A DNA stretch of 16,598 bases from CAZTVF01 sp964616985 (GCA_964616985.1 CAZTVF010000117.1:1-16598), one strand, 5' to 3'. Counted from the stretch's first letter, positions 6,890-14,076 are shown. Made by a program: numbers and translations. Notes: generated by a model not told the origin, from the letters alone.

Positions 6890-8860
6890 CTAATACTCAA
6901 ACACAATCGCCTGGTGGCAGCTGAACTCGCTCACCGCGACCTTGACCGCGCCCTTGGCACGCGAGAGCTTCAGCCCCTTGCCGCTGGGCGCTAGGTAGGC
7001 ACGCTTCACCTTCTCCTTCACGCGGATCTCCACCGGCACGTCGAACAGCGGCACGAGATCCTCGATCACCTGGCAGCGGCCGCGGATCAGCGGCGGGCCG
7101 TACATCAGGTGCGCCACGTACCGCTTGTGCTGCGGCTGGTGCACGAACGTCGCCCGCCCTGCCGACGGCATCTGCGTCTTGAAGTTAGGCCGCTTGTACA
7201 CCACCCCCAGGGCGTTGAGGAAGAACTGCCGGTGAACGCGGGCCCCGTGCACGCAGTACAGGTCGCCCAGTATGTGCGGCAGGTACACGATGTTGCCCTT
7301 GCGGATCGCGCCGGGCTGCGGGGCGACCTTCAATTGGTTGGGCGTGTTCTGGTGCGAGCAGTAATGCTTGTACGTGCGGTTGAAGTACGGCTCGCGGATC
7401 GTCGCCAGCACCTTCGCCCCGGCCGTGGGCTTCACCCGACCGGCCGCGGCGTAGTTGAGGAACGGCGACTCGACGAGACCCTGGGACAGCTCCTTGCCCG
7501 CGACGAGATAATCCAGCTCGTAGTTGGCCGGGCCTACATATTTGGCCCCGACGTCGAGCAGGAACTTCTTGCCCGCTGCGTCCATGCCGCTGCGGGCCAG
7601 CGCCACCACGCCCCCGCCGGCGGCGGCGAAGGCATTGAGCTTCGCAGCCGACTGCTTGTCCAGCCGCACGTCGCCCGTCAGGATGATCGCGGCATACCGC
7701 TTGAAGTCCTCGTCCGGGTCGACAACGCGGAAGTCCAGCTGCGCCTCCAGCAGCATCGTGACCACGCCGCGGTCGTCGAGGTCCTTGCCGCTCATCCACA
7801 CGCCCAGGTCGCTGGCGGGCTGGGCATCGAGGCCGTAGGGCTCGATCTTCTCGACGTACTTGTAGCCCTCGCCGATGTTGCGATACGTGGCCATGTCCAT
7901 CTCGCCATTGGGATGGAGCTGGTCGCCGAAGCTGCACCGCGCGCCGTAGGCGACCATGCAGGCGGCCTCGAAGCGGATGGCGTCGGGGTGCTTGAACCCG
8001 CCGAACTCGCCCCACATCGTGTGGAACTTGCCGCTCATGGCCAGGTACTGCCGCCGGCCGTTGGCGAAGAAGCGGGCCCGCGGGGGGAACTTGTCGTAGC
8101 CGCCCCACGTCGTGGGCAGGTCCTCGAGCTCGAAGTGCGTGTCGCTCACGTGCCACTGCGGGGTGTTCACGTTGGCCCCGCCGTTGTAGAAGATCGTCGC
8201 CTCAGGGTGCGAGGCGTGGATGATGCGGTTGCACTCGCTCATGAAGTGCTGCCAGCGGATGACGTCGTACTTGGCCACGTCGGCGTCCTTGCGGAAGTCC
8301 AGGCCCGCGTCCTTCATGCCCTTGCGGCAGTTGGGGCAGCAGCAGCCGCCGCGGAAGCAGATGTCGTAGAAGAAGCCGTCCACCGGCATCGTGCGGCAGA
8401 TTTCCTCGGTCTGCTCCAGCATGAGCTTGAGGTAGTCGCCGCTGGGGCACATGAAGTACCACGAGCAGATGGGGCGAGTATCGTCAGGCTTGGCCTTGGG
8501 GTCGATGTTCGTCGTGAGCTTCTTGCCCTCGCGGTCGACCATGATCCACTCGGGGTGCTGCACCGAATCGGTGGCCGACCAGCCGACGGTGAAGTAGATC
8601 GGCGCCCGCACGCCGATCTCGTGACACGCGGCGATCTGCTCGCCCAGCAGGTTGCGCTTCAGCGTCGGGTGCCGCTGCCCCACCTTCGTGGGATAGTAGC
8701 TCCAGCTGTGATGGCACTTGGCGAAGACCGTCACAGAGTTGACGTGCCCCGCCTTCAGTGCGGCCTGCCACTGCTTCTTGTTGAACTTCGAACCGACGCC
8801 GGGGATCAGCTCGGACGTGTGGAAATCCAGGTGGACCTGGCGCGCGGGCAGTTGAATCAT
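6890..8860 (-). CDS. Putative glycoside hydrolase, GHL6-like with trimerisation-type domain
   Basis: 656 aa. Residues about 1-340 look like a TIM barrel of the 'hypothetical glycosyl hydrolase 6' type: VHLDFHTSE near the start, VFAKCHHSWSYYPT (45-58), APIYFTVGWSATDSVQHPEW (86-105), and DGFFYDICFRGGCCCPNCRKGM (161-182) with D166 as candidate nucleophile and clustered Cys 168, 173-175 and 178. Residues about 350-425 (DLGVWMSGKD...YAAIILTGDVRL...GGGVVALA) fit the glutamine-amidotransferase-like trimerisation domain seen in beta-galactosidases. The remainder is beta-rich. There is no signal peptide, so it is probably intracellular. ATG 8860 is chosen for its GGAG 6 bases upstream; the frame is open further to 8932. 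Middle gene of a minus-strand operon. The sugar substrate cannot be told; an alpha-fucosidase-like activity is one possibility. Confidence 0.72.
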   Translation of the reverse strand: MIQLPARQVHLDFHTSELIPGVGSKFNKKQWQAALKAGHVNSVTVFAKCHHSWSYYPTKVGQRHPTLKRNLLGEQIAACHEIGVRAPIYFTVGWSATDSVQHPEWIMVDREGKKLTTNIDPKAKPDDTRPICSWYFMCPSGDYLKLMLEQTEEICRTMPVDGFFYDICFRGGCCCPNCRKGMKDAGLDFRKDADVAKYDVIRWQHFMSECNRIIHASHPEATIFYNGGANVNTPQWHVSDTHFELEDLPTTWGGYDKFPPRARFFANGRRQYLAMSGKFHTMWGEFGGFKHPDAIRFEAACMVAYGARCSFGDQLHPNGEMDMATYRNIGEGYKYVEKIEPYGLDAQPASDLGVWMSGKDLDDRGVVTMLLEAQLDFRVVDPDEDFKRYAAIILTGDVRLDKQSAAKLNAFAAAGGGVVALARSGMDAAGKKFLLDVGAKYVGPANYELDYLVAGKELSQGLVESPFLNYAAAGRVKPTAGAKVLATIREPYFNRTYKHYCSHQNTPNQLKVAPQPGAIRKGNIVYLPHILGDLYCVHGARVHRQFFLNALGVVYKRPNFKTQMPSAGRATFVHQPQHKRYVAHLMYGPPLIRGRCQVIEDLVPLFDVPVEIRVKEKVKRAYLAPSGKGLKLSRAKGAVKVAVSEFSCHQAIVFEY

Positions 8861-8906
8861 GTGCGGCTCCTTGATGATAGTTTGATCGCAATAGGTGCCG
8901 GGAAGT

Positions 8907-9311
8907 CTACCCCGCCCGGGGATCCCATGCAACGGGGCCGCCGCGTGATTCTGGTCTCGTTAGCTGGTTGATGGGGCAGATGACCTCGAACTCGCGCCGG
9001 CAGTGGCTGATCCGCTGGCACTGGCTGCGCGGGAAGGTCTGGAACGTCAGCTCGTTCTTTACACCCGACGCCACGGCCGCCGTCGCCGCGTGCAGGATCA
9101 CCTGCAGTTCGTCGTCGATGTTGATCCGTTTCTGCAGCGTCTTGCGGCTGGTGTCCAGCAGGAGGAAATCGATATAGCTGCCCGGCCGCTGGATGTCGTA
9201 CGTCGTCGGCGGCAGGCGCAGGGTGAACATCGGCCCCACCATGCCGCTGTTGTCGATCGCCACCAGCCGCCCGCGAACGCTGTACGTGTCGTCATTGAGA
9301 AGTTTGCCCAT
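8907..9311 (-). CDS. Unknown 134-aa protein, first gene of the operon
   Basis: I do not recognise this protein. It has no signal peptide or membrane helix. The first 90 residues alternate hydrophobic and polar residues as in a small beta-barrel (YSVRGRLVAIDNSG, FTLRLPPTTYDI, YIDFLLLD), followed by a Cys-containing tail (C98, C104, C112: QCQRISHCRREFEVICPI). The start is well supported: GAGGAGA lies at 9317-9323, 5 bases upstream, and a -10 box TAGAAT (minus strand) is at 9332-9337. The stop is 46 bp before the glycosidase-like gene, so the two are probably cotranscribed. A small flavin- or metal-binding role or an RNA-binding fold would be guesses. It is a real gene by start signals and position. 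Confidence 0.6.
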   Translation of the reverse strand: MGKLLNDDTYSVRGRLVAIDNSGMVGPMFTLRLPPTTYDIQRPGSYIDFLLLDTSRKTLQKRINIDDELQVILHAATAAVASGVKNELTFQTFPRSQCQRISHCRREFEVICPINQLTRPESRGGPVAWDPRAG

Positions 9312-9331
9312 GGGTATCTCCTCGTGCTGCT

Positions 9332-9337
9332 ATTCTA
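9332..9337 (-). promoter_or_regulatory. -10 box of the minus-strand operon
   Basis: TAGAAT on the minus strand matches 5 of 6 consensus bases. A weak -35 (TGCCCG) lies about 17 bases upstream. The predicted start near 9325 leaves a leader of about 14-20 nt that includes the GAGGAGA Shine-Dalgarno of the 134-aa gene. Confidence 0.5.
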
Positions 9338-9406
9338 ACATCGGCACGCGAACACGGGCAGGTTGACGATTCTTGACACGCGATGTCCGCCGCCATGCTC
9401 TTCTCC

Positions 9407-9447
9407 GGGTGCCATGCTTTTAGGCCCGAAGGGCCAAAAGCATGTTT
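9407..9447 (+). repeat. CATGCTTTT palindromic repeat, copy A
   Basis: The element begins GGGTGCC and folds into a stem of 14 pairs with one bulged A: CATGCTTTT-a-GGCCC, loop gaa, GGGCC-AAAAGCATG (9413-9444). Two more copies in the same orientation lie at 12421-12461 and 12470-12510. All three stand upstream of plus-strand genes. A related CCATGCT sequence lies just before this copy. Confidence 0.85.
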
Positions 9448-9466
9448 ACACGTCACATCGATTGTC

Positions 9467-9526
9467 ATGCCCCGGTCCAAACACGCTTCTGCAAACAACG
9501 CAGAAGCTTGGCACCCCGCGGGGCAT
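9467..9526. repeat. Nested palindrome in the divergent intergenic region
   Basis: Outer arms ATGCCCC (9467-9473) and GGGGCAT (9520-9526) enclose a perfect 8-bp hairpin GCTTCTGC (9485-9492) / GCAGAAGC (9500-9507) with a 7-base loop. It lies between the minus-strand operon and the plus-strand glycosidase-like gene. It could be a repeat element like its neighbour or an RNA structure in the leader of the downstream gene. Confidence 0.7.
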
Positions 9527-9605
9527 CAGATTGCCAGATCCTCACTTGACCATTGCCATTCCCCCTCCCGTGTGTTTGAATCCCGCGGTCTTTGAAAGGA
9601 AACCC

Positions 9606-11654
9606 ATGGAACTCACAACCCCCGACGCGGGCATTGTCGTGAACGATGACTGCACTTATTCGCTTTACTCCATCATTGCAGGCCGCAAGGTCTGGCAGGC
9701 AAAGGACTGCCCGCTGCTGGCCGTGCGCGACGTGGCCGCCAAGACGGTCACGCCGCTGAAGGGCAAGCTCAGCACGCCCCGCGGCAGGATCGTCCTGGAG
9801 ACGGCCGGGCCGCGCCAGGTCCGCATGACGCTGCAGATGGAGGGCAACCGCCTCCGCGCCCGCGTGGATGAAACCGCCCCGCCGCAGGCCGACCTGCCCT
9901 CACGGATGCGGGCCGCCCTGAACGACCCGCCGCTGCAGGTGCTGGGGGGCCTGTTCGCGATGGCCGCCGACGAACGCGCGGGCTTCACGCTGCCCATCAT
10001 GGAGGGCATCTACGTCCCGGCCTCGGCCGCCGAGGTCGACGCGACGTTGCGGCTGTATTTCGTCATGGGCCTGTCGATGGGGTTCTGGGGCGTCGCCCGC
10101 GCCGGCCGCGGCACGGCCGTGGGCTTCTGCGACAGCGCGTACGCGCAGTTCCATCTCTCGGGCGGTGCGTTCGGCCAGCGATGGACGCTGGAGTCGCTGC
10201 GCCACCCGCAGGGCCTGCCGCTGGAGCTGGAGGTGCGCCTGATCGCCGGCGAGCAGCCGCTGGACGCGGCCAAGGAGTTCCGCCGCTACGAGCTGGAGCA
10301 CAAGAAGCTCACGCCGCTGTCGCAGCGCATCGCGTCGCTGCCCGCCCTGGGGAGTCTCGCCGGCGGGGCGAACATCAAGTTCATCAACTACGTCCACCGC
10401 CAGGGCCATCCGGGCAACGCCGAGATCGCCGCGCGCGACGAGAGCTTCCGCCGCGCGTATCGCTTCAGCGAAGTCGCCGACCTGTGCGACCGCCTGCGGG
10501 CCGACGGCATCGACCGGGCCACGGCCATCTTCTGGGGCTGGGGGGCGGACGGCTACGACCGCCTGCACCCCGACTTCCTGCCCGCCTGCGACTGGGCCGG
10601 CGGCGATGCCGCCCTCCGCGCCGCCAGCGATCGCATCCGCGCGATGGGCTTCACCGCCGGCGGCCACGATAACTACCAGGACATCTACGAGGCCGCCCCG
10701 TCGTTTGGCCGCGGCGAGACCGTCGCCGTCACGCCCGAGGGCGAACTGCAAAAGGGCGGCTTCTGGTCCGGCGGGCAGTGCTACATCCAATGCTCGGCCG
10801 AGGCCAATCGCTTCGCGCGTCGCAACCTGCCGCTGATGAAGGAGCGGTACGACTGGGACGCCCTGTTCATCGACACGACCACGGCGGCCTTCTTCTACGA
10901 GTGCCACAACCCGCAGCACCCGCGTTCGAAGGAGGACAACCGCCGCGACAAGATCGAGCTGATGGAATACGCCCGCGGGCTCTTCGGCGTGTTCGGCTCG
11001 GAGGCCGGCCAGAGCTGGGGCGCCGAGTTCATGGACTACTGGGAGGGCTTCCTGCACATTCCGCTGGAGCAGAGCGGCTTCAACTGGTGGGGCAAGGCGA
11101 TGCACGCCAGGCCGCTGCCGATCTTCGGGGCCGTCTACCGCGACGTGCTGCTGGCCTATCAGCACCAGTCGTGCTCGCATCGTGACGGGGCCCCGCTGCT
11201 GCTGCTCTCGTCGCTGCGCAGCGCCCAGCCGCCCTACTACTTCTTCGAAGAGGGGTTCTACGAGAAGGAGGCCCCCTACGTCCGCAAGAGCTTCGAGGTG
11301 CTCGCCCGCCTCAACCGCTGCACGCTGGACGCGGTGATCGTCGATCACCAGTGGCTGACGGCCGACGGACTGGTGGAGCAGACGACGCTGTCGGACGGCA
11401 CGGTCATCGTCACCAACTCCTCGGACAAGCCCTTCGCCGGCGTGGTCGGCCGGTGGGAGATCGAGCTGCCCGCCTACGGGTTTTTCGTGCACGGCCCGCA
11501 GATGATCGCGATGAACGCCGCCCGCGTCGGCGAGCTTCGCTTCGCCTCGCCGCAGTGGACGACCCTCCGCCGCGAGGGCGGCGAGCTGATTACCTTCAGC
11601 GAGAAACCGCTCACCGACGAGCAGGACAAGACACTCCGCGCGATGATGGAATAG
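9606..11654 (+). CDS. Putative glycoside hydrolase of unassigned family
   Basis: 682 aa, no signal peptide. Residues about 1-270 look like a beta-sandwich (galactose-mutarotase-like) domain. Residues about 270-600 look like a (beta/alpha)8 barrel: AIFWGWGADGYDRLHPDFLPACDWAGG, then MGFTAGGHDNYQDIY, WDALFIDTTTAAFFYECHNP with D423 as candidate nucleophile, and GSEAGQSWGAEFMDYWEG with E466 or a nearby acid as candidate acid/base. A short beta-rich C-terminal domain follows. The layout resembles GH101, GH36-type or DUF5696 proteins, but I cannot place it in a named family. ATG 9606 has AAAGGA 5 bases upstream; the frame is open upstream to 9363, but that part runs through palindromic repeats. It is divergent from the GHL6-like operon, which suggests a shared carbohydrate substrate. 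Cytoplasmic action is inferred from the lack of an export signal. Confidence 0.7.
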   Translation: MELTTPDAGIVVNDDCTYSLYSIIAGRKVWQAKDCPLLAVRDVAAKTVTPLKGKLSTPRGRIVLETAGPRQVRMTLQMEGNRLRARVDETAPPQADLPSRMRAALNDPPLQVLGGLFAMAADERAGFTLPIMEGIYVPASAAEVDATLRLYFVMGLSMGFWGVARAGRGTAVGFCDSAYAQFHLSGGAFGQRWTLESLRHPQGLPLELEVRLIAGEQPLDAAKEFRRYELEHKKLTPLSQRIASLPALGSLAGGANIKFINYVHRQGHPGNAEIAARDESFRRAYRFSEVADLCDRLRADGIDRATAIFWGWGADGYDRLHPDFLPACDWAGGDAALRAASDRIRAMGFTAGGHDNYQDIYEAAPSFGRGETVAVTPEGELQKGGFWSGGQCYIQCSAEANRFARRNLPLMKERYDWDALFIDTTTAAFFYECHNPQHPRSKEDNRRDKIELMEYARGLFGVFGSEAGQSWGAEFMDYWEGFLHIPLEQSGFNWWGKAMHARPLPIFGAVYRDVLLAYQHQSCSHRDGAPLLLLSSLRSAQPPYYFFEEGFYEKEAPYVRKSFEVLARLNRCTLDAVIVDHQWLTADGLVEQTTLSDGTVIVTNSSDKPFAGVVGRWEIELPAYGFFVHGPQMIAMNAARVGELRFASPQWTTLRREGGELITFSEKPLTDEQDKTLRAMME

Positions 11655-11697
11655 AGCTGCGTTACTGGCGGCGGCGAAGGCGTCTGACCCTCTTTAG

Positions 11698-11718
11698 CGG
11701 CGGACGGCACGTCCGCCG
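11698..11718. terminator. Strong hairpin between convergent genes
   Basis: CGGCGGACG (11698-11706), loop gca, CGTCCGCCG (11710-11718): a perfect 9-bp GC-rich stem. It lies 44 bp after the glycosidase-like stop and 36 bp beyond the end of the minus-strand membrane protein gene, so it can serve both. It lacks a T-tract and may equally be a REP-like element. Confidence 0.6.
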
Positions 11719-11753
11719 ATGCTCCCCTGGGGAACGGCGTCAACGACCGCTGG

Positions 11754-12326
11754 TCACCTCTGGCCCACCTTGCGGATGAGGTAGTCGATGATCCTCGCCC
11801 AGGCGAAGTTGAAGATCGCCGCGACGATCAGGCCGGCGATGGCGCCGCAGACCGCGCCGCCGCCGATGATCCATCGCCAGGGAAAGTGCAGGTTGAACAA
11901 CCAGCTTACGGTCATGGTCGTGCCGATGCCCGCGGGCACGCCGCCGGCGGCGCCGCAGAGCAGGAAGAACACGCGAAAGCCGCTGCGGGCCCGCCGCTGC
12001 ACAATCCCCACGGCCACCGAGGTCGAGATGATCCCCAGCCCCACCAGCATCGCCGCGGCCAGCAGCGTCACCACGGCCGCCACGATGCCCGTGCCAACCA
12101 GGATGAGCATGACCGCAAAGAACGTCGTGATGATCGCGAGGAGCATGGGCGAACCAAGCCCGTCCAGTTCCTCCGACGGTTCGGTGCTTACGCTCGGTGC
12201 GGGCGCCGGCGATGAGGCTGGCGTCGTCGTCGCCTCGGGCGCATCGATCGCGCCGGCGACAGGCAATGCGCGGGCGGCCACAAGCACGGCCAGGGCCAGC
12301 ATGATGACGCGTGGAGAAAGTTTCAT
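11754..12326 (-). CDS. Unknown membrane protein with signal peptide
   Basis: 190 aa, family not recognised. An N-terminal signal peptide (hydrophobic core about 7-22, likely cleavage after VAGA near 26) precedes an Ala/Pro/Thr/Ser-rich linker (about 27-58). Four hydrophobic segments follow (about 61-82, 83-107, 118-140, 152-175), many small-residue and Gly-rich, and then a basic tail (IRKVGQR). There is no lipobox Cys. The start is supported by GAGG about 10 bases upstream and by an AT-rich palindrome at 12345-12360. It is transcribed alone, divergent from the reductase gene. Membrane location is a firm inference; function is unknown. Confidence 0.7.
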   Translation of the reverse strand: MKLSPRVIMLALAVLVAARALPVAGAIDAPEATTTPASSPAPAPSVSTEPSEELDGLGSPMLLAIITTFFAVMLILVGTGIVAAVVTLLAAAMLVGLGIISTSVAVGIVQRRARSGFRVFFLLCGAAGGVPAGIGTTMTVSWLFNLHFPWRWIIGGGAVCGAIAGLIVAAIFNFAWARIIDYLIRKVGQR

Positions 12327-12344
12327 TTGCCCGCCTCTTTGATC

Positions 12345-12360
12345 ATAATGCTCGCATTAT
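12345..12360. promoter_or_regulatory. 16-bp palindrome, possible operator
   Basis: ATAATGC-tc-GCATTAT is a perfect 7-bp inverted repeat, AT-rich in a GC-rich region, lying 19-34 bases upstream of the membrane protein start. On the minus strand it contains GATAAT and CATTAT, which resemble -10 boxes, so a regulator bound here would block that promoter. No regulator gene is adjacent. Confidence 0.45.
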
Positions 12361-12420
12361 CCCCCGTTGTCGCGAACGGTCAATGACGTTGATGGCGGCG
12401 AGGGCGCGGCTTGCCTGACC

Positions 12421-12461
12421 GGGTGCCATGCTTTTGAGCCCGAAGGGCAAAATGCATGTTT
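12421..12461 (+). repeat. CATGCTTTT palindromic repeat, copy B
   Basis: Same element as copy A: GGGTGCCATGCTTTTGAGCC followed by cGAAGGGC and AAAATGCATG. The right arm is altered (AAAATGCATG instead of AAAAGCATG), so the stem is weaker than in A and C. Copy C starts 49 bases further on, separated by TGCCTGTTC. Confidence 0.85.
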
Positions 12462-12469
12462 GCCTGTTC

Positions 12470-12510
12470 GGGTGCCATGCTTTTGAGCCCGAAGGGCCAA
12501 AAGCATGTTA
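12470..12510 (+). repeat. CATGCTTTT palindromic repeat, copy C
   Basis: Full element with an intact stem: CATGCTTTTG-a-GCCC, loop gaa, GGGCCAAAAGCATG, 14 pairs with one bulged A. With copy B it forms a tandem pair in the divergent region before the reductase gene. Confidence 0.85.
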
Positions 12511-12529
12511 CCCTGATGGGGTGGCCGTC

Positions 12530-12557
12530 TTCCCAGGCCGCCACGCGATCGTAGGAT
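12530..12557 (+). promoter_or_regulatory. Candidate promoter of the reductase gene
   Basis: TTCCCA (12530-12535) and TAGGAT (12552-12557) are separated by 16 bases, each matching 4 of 6 consensus bases. The predicted start near 12564 gives a leader of about 20 nt carrying the GGAGA Shine-Dalgarno at 12572-12576. Confidence 0.35.
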
Positions 12558-12583
12558 CGATGCGAGGTTATGGAGACAAATAC

Positions 12584-13474
12584 ATGAATTCACCCAACAC
12601 CCGCCTCGGCTTCATCGGCCTGGGCATCATGGGCCAGTCGATGGCGGCGAACTGCATCAAGGCCGGTTTCGCGATGACGGTCTACAACCGCACCGCCGCC
12701 AAGGCCGAACCGCTGCGCCAGCTCGGCGCCGCGGTGGCGGCATCGCCGGCGGAGCTGGCCGCCCGGTGCGACATCGTGCTGGCGTGCGTGACCAACTCCG
12801 CCGACGTGCTGGAGGTGATGCTCGATCCGAGTCGCGGCGTCATCGCGGGCGCCGCCGCGGGCACGCTGGTGATCGACCACTCGACCGTCGCCCCCGACGT
12901 GGCCAAGCAGTGTGCCGCCGCCCTGGCCGACCGCGGCTGCGCGTTCCTCGACGCCCCCGTCTCCGGCGGCGACGTGGGCGCCAAGGCCGGCACCCTCAGC
13001 ATCATGGTCGGCGGCGAGCGGGCTCCCTTCGACCGCGCCCTGCCGGTGCTGCAGGCCATGGGCAAGACCATCACCCACTGCGGGCCCAGCGGCAGCGGCT
13101 ACCTCGTCAAGCTGTGCAACCAGGTTCTCGGCGCCTTGCACCTGGTCGCCGCGGCCGAGGCCATCTCGCTGGCCAAGTCCGCCGGCGTGGACCCCGCGGC
13201 GATGCTGGCGGCCGTCTCGGGCGGGGCTGCCTCCAGTTGGGCCCTGCTGAACCTCGCGCCCAAGATGCTGGCCGGCAACGACCAGCCGGGCTTCTACGTC
13301 GACTACCAGCTCAAGGACCTTCACCTTGCCGCCGACGCCGCCCACAAGCTCGGCGTGCCCCTGCCGGCGGCCGCCCTGGCCGAGAACCTCTTCCGCGCCG
13401 CCAGCGCCCAGGGCCTGGGCCGCTGCGGCACACAGGCCATCTACCACGTCATCCGCGGCCTGGCAGGCGAGTGA
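12584..13474 (+). CDS. NAD(P)-dependent beta-hydroxyacid dehydrogenase (3-HIBADH family)
   Basis: 296 aa, the normal length of 3-hydroxyisobutyrate / tartronate-semialdehyde reductases. An N-terminal Rossmann fold with LGFIGLGIMGQSMAANCIKAG (8-28) binds the cofactor. The substrate-loop signature DAPVSGGDVGAKAGTLSIMVGG spans 123-144. The catalytic lysine is K176, with N179 nearby (GYLVKLCNQ). The C-terminal all-alpha domain is complete. The residue following the second beta strand is Asn-Arg (YNRT, 34-37), which usually favours NADP. ATG 12584 has GGAGA 7 bases upstream; the frame is open back to 12428, but only through the palindromic repeats. The ferredoxin gene follows 79 bp later with its own promoter candidate. 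Whether the substrate is tartronate semialdehyde, succinic semialdehyde or another 3-hydroxyacid cannot be decided from sequence. Confidence 0.9.
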   Translation: MNSPNTRLGFIGLGIMGQSMAANCIKAGFAMTVYNRTAAKAEPLRQLGAAVAASPAELAARCDIVLACVTNSADVLEVMLDPSRGVIAGAAAGTLVIDHSTVAPDVAKQCAAALADRGCAFLDAPVSGGDVGAKAGTLSIMVGGERAPFDRALPVLQAMGKTITHCGPSGSGYLVKLCNQVLGALHLVAAAEAISLAKSAGVDPAAMLAAVSGGAASSWALLNLAPKMLAGNDQPGFYVDYQLKDLHLAADAAHKLGVPLPAAALAENLFRAASAQGLGRCGTQAIYHVIRGLAGE

Positions 13475-13486
13475 GGAGAATGGCTA

Positions 13487-13513
13487 TCGACAGACCCGCC
13501 CCGCGGGTAGAAT
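13487..13513 (+). promoter_or_regulatory. Candidate promoter of the ferredoxin gene
   Basis: TCGACA (13487-13492) matches 5 of 6 and TAGAAT (13508-13513) matches 5 of 6, but the spacer is only 15 bases. The -10 box is the same hexamer used before the minus-strand operon. The Shine-Dalgarno AGGAAGGA follows at 13539-13546. Confidence 0.4.
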
Positions 13514-13553
13514 ACCCTTCGCCCGATGGTGGGCGCCCAGGAAGGAATAGAGC

Positions 13554-13805
13554 ATGGCATACGTCGTGACCGATAAGTGCACCAAGTGCATGAGCTGCAC
13601 GCAGGTCTGCCCGGTGTCGTGCATCCACCCCACCGACGGCGAGGCCGGGTTCGCCCAGGCCACGCAGGTCTTCGTCAACCCAGCCGACTGCATCTCCTGC
13701 GGGGCGTGCGCGGGCGAGTGCCCCGTCGAGGCCATCGGGGCCGAAGAGGACCTCCCTGCCGACAAGAAGGCGTTCATCAAGGCCAACGCCGACTTCTTCG
13801 GCTAG
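13554..13805 (+). CDS. Ferredoxin with two 4Fe-4S cluster motifs
   Basis: 83 aa, soluble electron carrier. The start MAYVVTDKC matches the FdxA-type ferredoxins. Cluster motif one is C9-xx-C12-xx-C15-xxx-C19-P; motif two is C46-xx-C49-xx-C52-xxx-C56-P. These are two canonical 4Fe-4S motifs rather than the 3Fe-4S pattern of many FdxA proteins. A ninth cysteine, C23, lies just after motif one. The linker (24-45) is shorter and more acidic than is usual for FdxA, and the tail is DKKAFIKANADFFG. It has a strong Shine-Dalgarno, its own promoter candidate and a terminator downstream, so it is probably expressed alone. The redox partner is not indicated by neighbours. Confidence 0.93.
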   Translation: MAYVVTDKCTKCMSCTQVCPVSCIHPTDGEAGFAQATQVFVNPADCISCGACAGECPVEAIGAEEDLPADKKAFIKANADFFG

Positions 13806-13919
13806 GCCCCCCGCTGCCACCCCGCCGGCGGCTGACATCAATAATCCGCACCCGTGGCCGTTTTGCCTTCCGCTTCACGCCCTCTCTGTGCGTACCCTCC
13901 TCTACGGGGGAGGCTCCGT

Positions 13920-13936
13920 AGCCCTCGCGGGCTTTT
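13920..13936 (+). terminator. Rho-independent terminator after ferredoxin
   Basis: AGCCC (13920-13924), loop tcgc, GGGCT (13929-13933), followed by TTT: a short GC stem with a T-run in the plus direction. A second hairpin, CTACGG ... CCGTAG, lies just upstream and overlaps it by one arm. Confidence 0.7.
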
Positions 13937-14076
13937 GCTATAGCCAATCCGGGGCTCCGTGCCGACAACTGAGCAGGGCCCGACGAAGGCGTCCCACCCG
14001 AGACGCTGGTCGCATTCCTCCGAATTCCGTGATGAATCAGCGAGTTTGGGGTGAGAGACTGAGAGCACAACGCGGT

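Noticed and set aside
7109..8971. 620-codon plus-strand open frame opposite the GHL6-like gene
   Set aside because: Val/Ala/Arg/His-rich shadow; the minus-strand reading has barrel motifs and a good ribosome-binding site.
9571..9590. GTTTGAATCCCGC, resembling a tRNA T-arm
   Set aside because: Stem pairing fails and the upstream sequence offers no D or anticodon arm.
9900..11492. 530-codon minus-strand open frame opposite the second glycosidase-like gene
   Set aside because: Shadow composition with no recognisable domain or start signal.
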